From: Peptococcaceae bacterium UBA5752
GTDB lineage: Bacteria; Bacillota; Dehalobacteriia; UBA4068
Reading direction: 5' to 3'
Length of the DNA: 64,000 bases
Assembly: GCA_002419055.1 (NCBI GenBank)
Contig: DIFI01000007.1
Location: 14,126-78,125 of the forward strand
Part shown: piece by piece, positions 16,554 through 25,426 of the stretch
How the letters are laid out: each line of letters starts with the position of its first letter
How positions within the stretch are numbered: position 1 is the stretch's first letter
The notes under the pieces: generated by a model
Told to the model about the DNA's origin: nothing
The model's input: only the letters and a program-made list of their open reading frames with translations
Databases searched by the model: none
Position numbers and translations under genes: made by a program

Positions 16554-17843
16554 TTATTTAATAGATTCAAAGCCGTAAGCTAAATCTGCAATAATATCAT
16601 CAATATGCTCAGTACCGATTGATAAGCGAATAGTGTTTGGCTTGATGCCCGAATTAAGCAATTCCTCCGTGCTCATTTGGGAATGGGTTGTGGATGCGGG
16701 ATGAATTACTAACGATTTTACATCTGCAACGTTTGCCAGCAGGGAGAATAGTTTTAGGCTTTCGCAGAATTTCTTAGCCTCCTCGGAACCGCCTTTTATT
16801 TCAAATGTGAAGATGGAACCGGCACCTATAGGAAAATATTTTGTATAAAGGGCATGATCTCTATGATTTGAAAGTGCGGGATGATTTACTTTTTCAACCT
16901 GTGGATGCTTAGAAAGATATGCTATGACTTTCAATGCGTTTTCTACATGGCGTTCAACGCGAAGCGAGAGAGTTTCAATCCCCTGAAGCAGTAAAAATGA
17001 ATTAAACGGGCTGATTGTCGCACCCGTATCTCGCATCAATGTGGTGCGAATTTTGGTTATATAGGCGAGATTCCCAATTGCTTCGGTGAAAATAATACCG
17101 TGATAACTGGGATTGGGTTTTGAAAGACCCGGAAACTTATCGTTTTGTGCCCAGTCAAACTTTCCGCTGTCGATAATTACTCCGCCCATTACTGTGCCAT
17201 GCCCGCCGATGAATTTTGTTGCCGAATGTACAATAATATCAGCGCCGTATTCAATCGGACGAAGAAGATAAGGAGTAGCAAAAGTATTATCAATGATTAA
17301 GGGGATGCCGTTTTTATGAGCTATTTGTGCTACTGCTGCGATGTCAATAATATCGATATTAGGATTACCCATGCTTTCAATGAAAATTGCCTTTGTGTTT
17401 GATTTGATTGCATTTGTAAAATTGCTGTTATTGCTTCCATCAACGAAGGTGGTTTCTATACCAAATTCCCGAAAGGTGTTGGCAAAGAGATTAAATGTGC
17501 CGCCGTAAATAGTGTTGGAAGAAACTATGTGGTCACCTGATTTGGCAATGTTCTGAATAGCATAGGCGATTGCAGCTGATCCGGAAGAGGTTGCCAATGC
17601 TGCAGCGCCGCCTTCTAGGGATGCTATTCTTTGTTCAAATACATCGGAAGTTGGATTCATCAGTCTTGTATATATATTGCCGCCTTCGGTCAAGGCAAAT
17701 CTACCTGCGGCCTGAGAGCTGTCCTTAAATACATAGGAAGTTGTGGCATAAATAGGCACTGCTCTGGCATCGGTTGCACTATCGGGATTTTCTTGCCCTA
17801 CATGAAGTTGAAGGGTTTCAAACTTGTATTTACTGTTGCTCAT
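16554..17843 (-). CDS. metY: O-acetylhomoserine sulfhydrylase (MetY family)
   Basis: Cys/Met-metabolism PLP enzyme that uses O-acetylhomoserine and sulfide (or methanethiol) to make homocysteine (or methionine). The 429-residue length is typical for MetY rather than the shorter MetB/MetC. Motifs are YTRLMNPTSDVFEQRIA near 59, the PLP lysine in VHSATKFIGGHG near 208, and SLRVERHVENA near 290. It is the first enzyme gene of the sulfur operon and has its own consensus promoter with a 10-bp palindrome, next to an Rrf2-family regulator gene. Confidence 0.95.
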   Translation of the reverse strand: MSNSKYKFETLQLHVGQENPDSATDARAVPIYATTSYVFKDSSQAAGRFALTEGGNIYTRLMNPTSDVFEQRIASLEGGAAALATSSGSAAIAYAIQNIAKSGDHIVSSNTIYGGTFNLFANTFREFGIETTFVDGSNNSNFTNAIKSNTKAIFIESMGNPNIDIIDIAAVAQIAHKNGIPLIIDNTFATPYLLRPIEYGADIIVHSATKFIGGHGTVMGGVIIDSGKFDWAQNDKFPGLSKPNPSYHGIIFTEAIGNLAYITKIRTTLMRDTGATISPFNSFLLLQGIETLSLRVERHVENALKVIAYLSKHPQVEKVNHPALSNHRDHALYTKYFPIGAGSIFTFEIKGGSEEAKKFCESLKLFSLLANVADVKSLVIHPASTTHSQMSTEELLNSGIKPNTIRLSIGTEHIDDIIADLAYGFESIK

Positions 17844-17871
17844 TTTTCATTTTCACGCTCCTTAAATTTCT

Positions 17872-17930
17872 ATTCATATAAATCCTATAGAAATTATATG
17901 AATTATAATATATCATAATTCTCCTGTCAA
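17872..17930 (-). promoter_or_regulatory. Promoter of metY with palindromic operator
   Basis: On the minus strand TTGACA (17930-17925) and TATAAT (17907-17902) are 17 bases apart. Just downstream ATTCATATAA (17872-17881) and TTATATGAAT (17894-17903) form a perfect 10-bp inverted repeat around a TCCTATAG core. A protein bound there would block transcription; the adjacent Rrf2 protein is the candidate. Confidence 0.8.
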
Positions 17931-17938
17931 GAGATTTT

Positions 17939-18376
17939 TTAAATAATATAATCATTTCCTTTAAATTCATTTTGTTGCCTAATCAAATCTTCTACAGTAA
18001 CACTTTCAAGATAATCATTAATTAAATTATCAAGTTTTTGCCACATGGGAAGAGTAATACAATGCGCAGATCTTGAACATTGATTTGCATCACTATCAAG
18101 ACAAGCTACAGGCGAAAGACTACCTTCTGTAAGTTTAAGAATTGATCCGATTGTATAATCACCGGGAACTTTTGCAAGTTTATAGCCACCGCTCTTACCT
18201 CGCATACTTAACACGAAACCTGCTCTGCATAACATACCAATAATTGTTTCCAGGTATTTCAAAGAAATCTCCTGACGCTCGGAAATTTCTTTAAGAGGAA
18301 CGAATTCTTCGATGTTATTTTGAGCTAAATCTATCATGACACGTAAGGCATAACGCCCCTTTGTTGATATTTTCAT
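17939..18376 (-). CDS. Rrf2-family transcriptional regulator (CymR/IscR-like)
   Basis: The 145-residue protein opens with MKISTKGRYALRVMIDLA, the Rrf2 signature, and has a winged-helix DNA-binding domain (about 25-65). ACLDSDANQC and AHC near residues 90-105 give three cysteines in the region where IscR ligates a [2Fe-2S] cluster, so Fe-S sensing is possible; CymR-type control through cysteine synthase is the alternative, and cysK is in the operon. I choose the ATG at 18376, seven bases after AGGAGG, not the upstream TTG. Palindromes at its own promoter and at the metY promoter suggest autoregulation and control of the sulfur genes. Confidence 0.92.
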   Translation of the reverse strand: MKISTKGRYALRVMIDLAQNNIEEFVPLKEISERQEISLKYLETIIGMLCRAGFVLSMRGKSGGYKLAKVPGDYTIGSILKLTEGSLSPVACLDSDANQCSRSAHCITLPMWQKLDNLINDYLESVTVEDLIRQQNEFKGNDYII

Positions 18377-18394
18377 TAGCAAACCTCCTTTATA

Positions 18395-18419
18395 CCTATT
18401 ATATCATAGGAATAATAGG
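18395..18419 (-). promoter_or_regulatory. Palindromic operator over the -10 of the rrf2 gene
   Basis: CCTATTAT (18395-18402) and ATAATAGG (18412-18419) form a perfect 8-bp inverted repeat with a 9-base centre. On the minus strand it contains TATAAT followed by the AGGAGG site of the regulator gene. The centre shares a CCTAT element with the metY palindrome. Confidence 0.7.
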
Positions 18420-18746
18420 AATTAAATGCATTCAATGAATTTTATTTAATACCCCAAATTAGTAATACTTTATCTCAAATATTTCATCCACTAACTGAAT
18501 ATACGAATGCCTATTTTCATAAGTGGCTTGCATGACACGTTATAATCATTATCCTTTAATGGTAAGTTACTTAGTCCCTGTCCCTGCAGGAGTACTGTGC
18601 AAATTATCTGAATCAAATGAAAATTAGCATATTTACATATTAGTCGTTTATTTCTTAGTTTCTGCACTTATTTTATACATTATCACATATTACGATAAAT
18701 AATAGTTAATATAGCGTAATAGTATTTTAAAGACTTTAATAGCCAC

Positions 18747-18804
18747 CCGCAGTATGAAGAAATAAATTTATAAGGTTTAATTTAGTATACTGCGGCGTTT
18801 TTTT
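18747..18804 (+). terminator. Intrinsic terminator-like hairpin
   Basis: CCGCAGTAT (18747-18755) pairs with ATACTGCGG (18787-18795), followed by CGTTTTTTT. The loop of 31 bases is long. No gene ends directly upstream on this strand, so it may belong to a lost gene. Confidence 0.5.
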
Positions 18805-19189
18805 ACTAGTTTCGATTAAATATCCATGAAACTGCAGCTAACCCATATGATGTGACCTTGACCTAGTAAGTTTTTTCGTGGTAGCATCTAATTGAGGATT
18901 AAAAAATTAGCATACGTTAATAATCGGCAGATTAGATCTTAATTCATTGCTCATGCAAATTACTAATAGCGGGTTATCTGGACAGCAAATCCTGGAAGCG
19001 CATTTTGACAAACATGTTTTGTTATTATTCCTGAGTGTTGCCCGGAAACTTAAAGGATTATGGTCTTAAGAAAAACTGATTATTTGACCATGTTCTGGCG
19101 GCATATTGTCATTACATATAATAGTTGTTAGTAAGGTGCTTTAGTACTTTTTGTCGACAGAGAAAAAACAATTATAAACAAAAGGAGAG

Positions 19190-19500
19190 TGTGACTAAGT
19201 TAGTTATCTAAGCGGGTGATAGTGTATCATTCCACAAAAGCTGAGGCCACGACAGGCTACAAACTTAAAATTACAATCGTGTCTCAGCAGAAGCTTCTTT
19301 GTCGTAATATGCGGAAATCGGAAGTAGCAATCCTTCTGGTAGTGTCAGATGAAGGGAGGTGAAGAACCGGTCTTTTTCAGGATAGTCCTGCCTGAAGTAA
19401 CTATCTTATTTGTTGGAGTGTGATATTATTTTTTGTCTACCTGAAAAAGAGAGAAATAGTTGATAGTGCTAATTCCAATCAAATAAAAATATTCAAGGGA
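19190..19500 (+). promoter_or_regulatory. Structured 5' leader of the symporter operon, class not recognised
   Basis: GCTGAG..CACGA near 19230 pairs with TCGTG..CTCAGC near 19290. TCTTTTTCAGG (about 19371-19381) pairs perfectly with CCTGAAAAAGA (about 19440-19450), enclosing a small GATAGT/ACTATC hairpin. This is more structure than expected by chance and suggests an RNA-based control element, but I do not recognise a known riboswitch. Confidence 0.4.
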
Positions 19501-19514
19501 GGGGAGAGAAGTAA

Positions 19515-21068
19515 ATGAGTACATATCTAATTATCCTTATAGTTTATCTCGCAATCATGATTGGTGTCGGTATGTGGGGTTCAAAAAACACCAAGAATAC
19601 TGAAGACTTTCTGATCGCCAGCGGTAAAATGGGTCTCTTGCTGGTGGTAGCATCACTGTTTGGCAATATGATCAGCGGATTCACCATCGTCGGTTCTTTG
19701 GGCATGAACTATGTCAGCTCTTGGGCTGACTTAGCATTTTTAACCGGACCGGCTGCCGCGGGCTATATTATTCTGGGTGTTGCGTTCGCGCCGAGAATCA
19801 GAAAGGTTCTGGCCAATACAGGAAAATTCACTATACCTGATATGTTTAAATTACGCTACGGAAAAACCGCTGCCCTGCTGGCGGCAATCATGCTGCTTCT
19901 TGTATTCTTAGCTTTTGCCGGAGGCCAGATTGAAGCCATTCATACTGTCCTTGTTGATACCCTTCATATCAGTCCTACCTTTGCGCTTATAGCCATTACT
20001 GCGTGCGTTATTTTCTACAGTTTTTTTGGCGGCATGTGGTCGTTGGCTTACACTATGGTTATCCAGGCTGTCGTTATTTGGATAGGTATGATCGTCTGCA
20101 TGGTTGTATCCCTGAAAGCGGGTGGCGACTGGGGGACTATGGTAGCTGCGATGCCGGCAGGCCACTTCAGTCCTTGGTCCTATACAACCGTGGCAGGTGG
20201 TATAGCCTTTGGCGCCTCGCTTTTCTTGGCCGACTTCCCTGCCCAAGATATGTGGCAGAGAGCTTCTGCGGCTAAGGATGCCAAGACAGCACGCAACGCA
20301 TTCATTATCTTTGCCTTTCTGGCACTCGGCCTTGGTGTTATTAATTTCTTCATCGGCGTCGCAGGCAGGTACCTTTTCCCCAATCTTGCCAACTCGGAGT
20401 CGTTGTTCTCCACTATCGTCACCACTTTGATGCACCCTATGGTCGGCTCCATCGTGCTCGCGGCCCTCGTTTCGGCCATCCTTTCTACTGCAGCAGCCTG
20501 CTTCCTAGTTATTGCCATGCTGATTACTAATGATATTTACAAACCGTATATCGCACCCAATAAGGAAGACAAACATTATCTTAATGTCAACCGTATCGTC
20601 TTAGTTCTTGCCGGTGTGCTGTCACTGATATTTGTAATATTAGTCCCGAGCGTTATCGGCCTGCTGTACATGGCCTGCAATATTATGGTCAGTGCCCTCT
20701 TCCTTCCCGTCATCGGCCTGTTCTTCTGGAAGCGTGTCAATGCTATGGGTGGCCTTTTGGGCGTTCTTTGCGGCGGTGCTGCTGACCTGATCTGGGTGCT
20801 GGCCGGAAATCCGGGTGGTATTGCCGACTTCTATATTGGCATCCTCGCCAGTTTAGTTGGTTTATTGCTGGGTACCTACCTCGGTAAGGCGCCTTCGAAG
20901 GAACAGACTGAAGGTTTCTTCGATGAGATAGCTGCCTCGGGGGCTGTGCCTTTGGCTGAACAGACGGATGTCTTCTTCGATGAGAAAGAGGTCCAGGGGG
21001 CGCCGCCTTTGGTTGAACAGACGAATCCTATCATAGATGAGAATGAGGTTCAGGAGGTAATCCAATGA
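19515..21068 (+). CDS. Sodium:solute symporter (SSS) family transporter
   Basis: The 517-residue protein has about 12-13 hydrophobic segments across residues 1-455 and the SSS family start (YLIILIVYLAIMIGVGMWGS, then TEDFLIASGKMGLL). Such proteins import a solute with sodium. GGGAGGGGAGAG precedes the ATG. The last ~60 residues are unusual: three 19-residue copies of a unit beginning EQT and containing FFDE-like residues, encoded by 57-bp repeats at 20901, 20958 and 21015. The gene overlaps the next one by four bases, so the two form an operon. The substrate is probably something the downstream amidohydrolase cleaves; I cannot name it. Confidence 0.93.
   Translation: MSTYLIILIVYLAIMIGVGMWGSKNTKNTEDFLIASGKMGLLLVVASLFGNMISGFTIVGSLGMNYVSSWADLAFLTGPAAAGYIILGVAFAPRIRKVLANTGKFTIPDMFKLRYGKTAALLAAIMLLLVFLAFAGGQIEAIHTVLVDTLHISPTFALIAITACVIFYSFFGGMWSLAYTMVIQAVVIWIGMIVCMVVSLKAGGDWGTMVAAMPAGHFSPWSYTTVAGGIAFGASLFLADFPAQDMWQRASAAKDAKTARNAFIIFAFLALGLGVINFFIGVAGRYLFPNLANSESLFSTIVTTLMHPMVGSIVLAALVSAILSTAAACFLVIAMLITNDIYKPYIAPNKEDKHYLNVNRIVLVLAGVLSLIFVILVPSVIGLLYMACNIMVSALFLPVIGLFFWKRVNAMGGLLGVLCGGAADLIWVLAGNPGGIADFYIGILASLVGLLLGTYLGKAPSKEQTEGFFDEIAASGAVPLAEQTDVFFDEKEVQGAPPLVEQTNPIIDENEVQEVIQ
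20901..21065 (+). repeat. Three 57-bp in-frame repeats in the symporter C-terminus
   Basis: Units start with GAACAGAC at 20901, 20958 and 21015. Each encodes a 19-residue acidic unit (EQT..FFDE in the first two, EQT..IIDE in the third). They lie beyond the last membrane segment, so they would form a tail. Confidence 0.85.
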
Positions 21069-21778
21069 AGATTATCGACGCTCACACGCATCTAGGTCAA
21101 TGGGGGTATCCCTTTAATGTGGAGACCAACGCTGATAAGTTGATTGCATTAATGAATGAGTTCAACGTTGAAAAATCTTTCTGCAGCTATATAGACAATA
21201 TGCTGGTGGAGGATGCGGTTAAGAAATATCCCGGACGAATCATCGGCCAGGCCTGGGAAGACCCGTACAAGGGTCAGGAAGCAATAGATGACTTGCGCTA
21301 TCACGTAAAGGAGCTGGGCTTCAAAAGCATGAAGCTACACCCCTTGATCAACGGTTTTCTGCCTTATGATCCGATGGTTTTCCCCTTGATTGAAGAAGCG
21401 CGTAGCCTCAATATTCCGGTTTTCATGCATTCCGGACACGCCCCATATTCCTTGCCCTGGCAGATAGCCCAACTGGCCGAGGACTTCCCGGATGTCAGGT
21501 TCGTTATGGTTCACATGGGTCATGGTCATGGCATCTATATTCAGGCGGCGCTTGACGTAGCCAAGAAGCTGCCGAATGTTTATCTCGAGACATCCGGCAT
21601 GCCGATGGCTAATAAGATCAAAGAGGCGTTTGACACGCTCGGTGATGACAGGGTAATGTACGGCTCTGACATACCCTTTCATGACCCGTCTGTGGAATTG
21701 CAGCGCATGAAAGTCGCGGGTTTGACGGATGCACAGATGCAGAAGTTACTCTATGACAATGCCGCCAACTTTTGCTAG
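21065..21778 (+). CDS. Amidohydrolase-family metal-dependent hydrolase
   Basis: A 237-residue TIM-barrel amidohydrolase (amidohydrolase_2 type). Metal-site residues are visible: IDAHTHLGQWG at the N-terminus (H-x-H), FMHSGHAPY near 120, MVHMGHGHG near 152, and YGSDIPFHDP near 199 with the catalytic Asp. It is shorter than decarboxylase members such as ACMSD. Its ATG overlaps the stop of the sodium symporter, so it probably hydrolyses or decarboxylates the compound that the symporter imports. A strong terminator follows 120 bases later. Confidence 0.9.
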   Translation: MKIIDAHTHLGQWGYPFNVETNADKLIALMNEFNVEKSFCSYIDNMLVEDAVKKYPGRIIGQAWEDPYKGQEAIDDLRYHVKELGFKSMKLHPLINGFLPYDPMVFPLIEEARSLNIPVFMHSGHAPYSLPWQIAQLAEDFPDVRFVMVHMGHGHGIYIQAALDVAKKLPNVYLETSGMPMANKIKEAFDTLGDDRVMYGSDIPFHDPSVELQRMKVAGLTDAQMQKLLYDNAANFC

Positions 21779-21900
21779 AACTGTAACTTCGTCGGTATTG
21801 CCCCGATGACTGCGGCCGGAGGGCTCAATAGCTGAAATATCCGTATAACTCCGCGAACTTCACAGACTGTCAGCGTAGATTGATCCACTATGTCAAAATT

Positions 21901-21942
21901 AATAGGCAGGTTCCGCTATATAATAGGAACCTGCCTATTTTA
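21901..21942 (+). terminator. Intrinsic terminator after the symporter/amidohydrolase operon
   Basis: A perfect 14-bp stem (AATAGGCAGGTTCC / GGAACCTGCCTATT) is followed by TTAGCTT. It lies in the 411-base gap before the MoaD gene. Confidence 0.88.
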
Positions 21943-22053
21943 GCTTGATAATTAACTGCTAACGCTTCTGTAAGGTTAAATTTAAATAAAAAGGCTTTAT
22001 TTTATATTGTCAAATATTAAATTAACTGCGCAGGCTATTAAACATATAAAATA

Positions 22054-22082
22054 TTGACAATATCTTGGGCGTGATGTATTAT
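22054..22082 (+). promoter_or_regulatory. Sigma-A promoter of the MoaD-AOR operon
   Basis: TTGACA at 22054-22059 and TATTAT at 22077-22082, 17 bases apart. The leader of about 100 bases does not match the Moco/Tuco riboswitch pattern as far as I can see. Confidence 0.75.
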
Positions 22083-22190
22083 ATTAGTAAGAGTTATGGA
22101 CAAGGAAAAATGTTTTCTGACAGGCGATAATGATTTTCGGCCTCGAATAGTGATTGTTGACGTAAAATCAAACAGAAAGGAGTTTGAAAA

Positions 22191-22415
22191 ATGCTTGAGG
22201 TTGAGATCAACAAAGATTGTGATGAAGTTTTTGTTGGCACCAAAGTCAGTGTTCCCTACAGAGAAGGGATGTTGGTGGAAACAATAATCAAAGAGCTTGG
22301 TCTTAATGAGGATGATATAGGTATAATTGCGGTCAACGGCAAACATGAAGTAACGAAATACGCCTTGAAGGATGGGGATAAAGTTGAATTCTTCCCCTTT
22401 ACGATTGGCGGTTGA
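22191..22415 (+). CDS. MoaD/ThiS-family sulfur carrier protein
   Basis: A 74-residue ubiquitin-like protein. The family is shown by KVSVPYREGMLVETII, the VNGKHEV strand, the DGDKVEFFP loop and the C-terminal Gly-Gly (TIGG), which is adenylated and thiocarboxylated in these carriers. AGAAAGGAG precedes the ATG. It stands just before aldehyde ferredoxin oxidoreductase, a common arrangement, so it most likely supplies the dithiolene sulfur of the tungsten/molybdenum pterin cofactor. The E1-like partner could be one of the two ThiF-family proteins at 14.6 and 24.6 kb. Confidence 0.9.
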   Translation: MLEVEINKDCDEVFVGTKVSVPYREGMLVETIIKELGLNEDDIGIIAVNGKHEVTKYALKDGDKVEFFPFTIGG

Positions 22416-22636
22416 TTTTTTTTGCCTAAATCTTATTTTTTGGTTGTTTTATTAATATTAAAATAATAATATTGTTATGGGTATTTTGTTTTATAGTAAG
22501 GATATTCTGCCAGGAGTGCTTTTTGCTATAACACATTATCAAGAGCGAAAGTAAGTATAATGTTAAAAAGGCAAGTACTTTAATCAGTATATTACAAAAT
22601 GCTACAAAAATCACAAAGGGAAGGGGTAAGCAGATT

Positions 22637-24490
22637 ATGTTAGGTTATAACAACAGATGGCTGGACATTGATTTAACTACTAAAACCTATAAAGCCATCA
22701 CCTTTAGCGATGAGGAGCTCAGCTTGTATTTGGGTGGTCATGGTTTAGGCACCAAGATCCTTTTTGACCGTGTTGGTCCCGAAGTTGAGTGGGATGATCC
22801 CCAAAACGTGGTTTTCATCGGTGGTGGTCCGTTGCAAGGCACTCATTTCAATGGTACAGGCACTCACTGCCAAGTTTTTAAAGGCCCGCTGTCCAATGGT
22901 ATTGGTTCAGTTCAGGCGATGGGCTATTTGGGAGTTTATCTCAGCATGTCCGGCGTTGACGGTTTGATCATCAGCGGCAAAGCTGATGAGTGGACTTATC
23001 TGGTTGTCGATGACGGTGAAGTGACCTTCAATGACGCCAGAGATTTGCTTGGTAAAAGCACCGATGATACGGAGTTAGCTGTTAAAGAAATTATCGGAGC
23101 TCCGAACAAGTTGTCCTCTGTTTATGCCATAGGCGAGGCCGGTGAGAATTTGGTTCGATTTGCTTGTGTGGTTGGCGACAGAGGCCATGTAGCGGCTCAT
23201 AACGGCGTAGGCGCCGTTTGGGGCAGCAAAAACCTGAAAGCCATTGCCTGTAAAAAAGGCAATCATAAGGTTGAGTTCTTTGATCCCGAAGCATTACCTC
23301 AGCTCAATAAAGAATGGAGAGCTCGCTTCACAGGTCATCCGTTCTATCTTGCTGTTCACAAGAAAGGCACATCTATGCTGCTTGGCATGTATTTTAACGC
23401 CGGCATCGTGCCTTATAAAAATCTTTCCATCAGCACTATTCCCGAAGATTTTGTTAATCTGAAGGGTGAATATTACCGGAGCCATTTCAAATCCAAAAAA
23501 GAGCCCTGCTATGCCTGCAGCAGCAGTCACTGCAATAGGATGACGGTTACCGAGGGTAAATACGCTGGTTTTGAAGGCGATGAGCCGGAGTATGAGCTGA
23601 TGGCCGGCATGGGCACCATGATCGCCAACCCCGATCCCGGCGCAGCAGTTATGCTGGCCAATCAATGGGACTTTGCCGGTATGGATGGCAACGAAGGCAG
23701 TTGGCTGACTGGTATGCTTATGGAATGTTATGAAAACGGTGTTATTACTAAGGAAGACACCGGCGGTCTTGAATTGAACTGGGGCAATGTTGAAGATGTT
23801 TATAAATTAATTTGGCAGATTGCCCGTAAGGAAACTCCTTTTGCCACCATGTGCGCCGCAGGTGTCAAACGTACGGCCGAAACCATCGGCGGCAAAGCTC
23901 TTGATTATGGCGTATATCAGATGCGGGGTTTCGCTCCCCGCGGTCATGACCATCGCGCGCGTTGGATTGAGCTGTTGGATACTGCCGTTTCCAGTTGTGG
24001 CACAAACGAATTGTGCCATCCGTTGCTGCCTCCGGATAAGGCTTATGATCCTGATGTTCTTGCCGAAGAAATGATCAAGGGCAAGACCCGTGTGTTTATT
24101 GACTCGTTAGTTAGTTGCATGTATCCCTGCCAGGCCATGAATCATATTGAGTTTCCGCATATTTATCCCGTAATCAAAGCCGCAACCGGCATGGATATGA
24201 CTCATGAAGACGCCATGGCGCAAGCCATCAGAACCTCTACTTTAGGAAGAGTATTTAACCTCCGTCATGGCTATACCCCTGATATGGAGTATCCTTCCAG
24301 GAGATACGGTTCTGCGCCCATCGATGGCCCTGCTGCCGGCAAGAACATTATGGACCACTGGGAATATATCATGGATAAGTATTATAAAATGATGGATTAT
24401 GACAGAAAAACCGGTTGGCCAACTATTGATTGCCTGAAAAAACTGAAATTAGACTGTGCAATCCCTTATCATCCCGATTATAAAGGATAA
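22637..24490 (+). CDS. aor: Aldehyde ferredoxin oxidoreductase (tungsten-dependent)
   Basis: Interconverts aldehydes and acids with ferredoxin. The 617-residue protein has the AOR N-terminal domain (GGHGLGTKILFDRVGPEVEWDD, in part), GGGPLQGTHFNGTG near 57, and the cofactor-binding HDHRARW near 434. The [4Fe-4S] motif reads CYACSSSHC near residue 292, i.e. C-x2-C-x4-C instead of the usual C-x2-C-x3-C; a further Cys in CMYPC near 494 fits the fourth ligand. The GAAGGGG site supports the start. It shares a transcript with the MoaD-like gene, though 220 bases separate them. The aldehyde substrate is unknown. Confidence 0.95.
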   Translation: MLGYNNRWLDIDLTTKTYKAITFSDEELSLYLGGHGLGTKILFDRVGPEVEWDDPQNVVFIGGGPLQGTHFNGTGTHCQVFKGPLSNGIGSVQAMGYLGVYLSMSGVDGLIISGKADEWTYLVVDDGEVTFNDARDLLGKSTDDTELAVKEIIGAPNKLSSVYAIGEAGENLVRFACVVGDRGHVAAHNGVGAVWGSKNLKAIACKKGNHKVEFFDPEALPQLNKEWRARFTGHPFYLAVHKKGTSMLLGMYFNAGIVPYKNLSISTIPEDFVNLKGEYYRSHFKSKKEPCYACSSSHCNRMTVTEGKYAGFEGDEPEYELMAGMGTMIANPDPGAAVMLANQWDFAGMDGNEGSWLTGMLMECYENGVITKEDTGGLELNWGNVEDVYKLIWQIARKETPFATMCAAGVKRTAETIGGKALDYGVYQMRGFAPRGHDHRARWIELLDTAVSSCGTNELCHPLLPPDKAYDPDVLAEEMIKGKTRVFIDSLVSCMYPCQAMNHIEFPHIYPVIKAATGMDMTHEDAMAQAIRTSTLGRVFNLRHGYTPDMEYPSRRYGSAPIDGPAAGKNIMDHWEYIMDKYYKMMDYDRKTGWPTIDCLKKLKLDCAIPYHPDYKG

Positions 24491-24513
24491 TATGTAATTA
24501 GAAAATTAATCAC

Positions 24514-24547
24514 AGAAACGGCATAGCTTGAGCTATGCCGTTTCTTT
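24514..24547. terminator. Bidirectional terminator between aor and tcdA
   Basis: AGAAACGGCATAGCT pairs with AGCTATGCCGTTTCT with almost no loop, followed by TTTTTA on the plus strand. It can serve both convergent genes. Confidence 0.88.
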
Positions 24548-24565
24548 TTAGTATAAGCATATTAC

Positions 24566-25420
24566 TTATTCTTTTTCCGAATCATGCTTTGACGTCGGCC
24601 CTGTTAGGTCCTTGACAACCTCTGCTGCAATAATTAATCCTGCAACCGAAGGCATAAAAGCTACACTGCCTGGAATGGCTCTTCGAATTGTGCAAGTGCG
24701 AGTCGTTCGTTTCGGACAAATACAGTTGCTGTTACAGCTGGTTGATTCATTATATACAGGCGTAAGGGGATTTTCTTTTGAATATACCACCTTCAGAGAT
24801 TCAACATTCCGCTTATTAAGTTCTCTCCTCATCACCCGTGCCATAGGACAAACGGACGTGCTATAAATATCCGATACCTCCAAGCGAGTGGGATCCAGTT
24901 TATTTCCGACACCCATGCAGCTGATGATAGGAATACCTGCGTTTTGGGCATTGACAATCAAATCTATCTTCGCCGACATTGTATCAATTGCATCGATGAT
25001 ATAATCAAGCTTATTACCTTCTGAATTGTGAAAGTTCAGCAGCTCATGCCAGAAAAGGGGATTTTCCACAGGATACGTAGTTGTTTTCGAGCCTTTTTCT
25101 TCTGCCATATAGAACCGTTTCATCACTATAACTTCAGCCTGTGGGTTAATCTCTAAGATACGTTCCTGCATGACCTCCACTTTTAGCTTTCCCACTGTTT
25201 TTTGTGTAGCATGCAGCTGCCGGTTAATATTTGTTAGGCAGATAAAGTCATCATCTACCAGAAGAAATTTGCCGACACCGGTACGTACAAGCCCTTCCAC
25301 AGCATATGAACCTACTCCGCCTATGCCGAAAATAGCAACTCTACAGTTCTGTAACTTTTCAATAGATTGCCGCCCAAGCAGTAGCTCGGATCGCGAAAAA
25401 GCGTCTAACAATAACCCCAT
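24566..25420 (-). CDS. tcdA: tRNA threonylcarbamoyladenosine dehydratase-like ThiF-family enzyme
   Basis: E1-like ATP-dependent enzyme. TcdA (YgdL/CsdL) cyclises t6A37 in tRNA. The 284-residue protein shows FSRSELLLGRQSIEKLQ, the nucleotide site IFGIGGVGSYAVEGLVRTG near 32, NINRQLHATQ, and the middle DAIDTMSAKIDL, the arrangement of the YgdL group. It has no zinc-binding C-x2-C pairs of the MoeB type. It lies six bases after larE, an order I have seen in Firmicutes. A sulfur-carrier activating role for the MoaD protein across the terminator is possible but less likely. Confidence 0.85.
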   Translation of the reverse strand: MGLLLDAFSRSELLLGRQSIEKLQNCRVAIFGIGGVGSYAVEGLVRTGVGKFLLVDDDFICLTNINRQLHATQKTVGKLKVEVMQERILEINPQAEVIVMKRFYMAEEKGSKTTTYPVENPLFWHELLNFHNSEGNKLDYIIDAIDTMSAKIDLIVNAQNAGIPIISCMGVGNKLDPTRLEVSDIYSTSVCPMARVMRRELNKRNVESLKVVYSKENPLTPVYNESTSCNSNCICPKRTTRTCTIRRAIPGSVAFMPSVAGLIIAAEVVKDLTGPTSKHDSEKE

Positions 25421-25426
25421 CCTTCT

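Larger units (their letters stand above)
18420..19514. other. 1.1-kb gene-free region with terminator and structured leader
   Basis: No convincing gene is seen. Two structured parts stand out: a hairpin with T-run at 18747-18804 and several long complementary segments at 19190-19500 just before the symporter gene. A six-codon frame (GTG at 19191, stop at 19209-19211) follows a good AAAGGAGA site and could be a leader peptide. The stretch 18420-18740 is AT-rich and featureless to me. Confidence 0.5.

Noticed and set aside
19095..19112. Sigma-54-like TGGC...TTGT before the symporter
   Set aside because: The -12 element is TTGT rather than TTGC and there is no enhancer-binding regulator near.
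22083..22190. Moco/Tuco riboswitch before the MoaD-aor genes
   Set aside because: The leader lacks the conserved stem and GNRA receptor pattern as far as I can judge.
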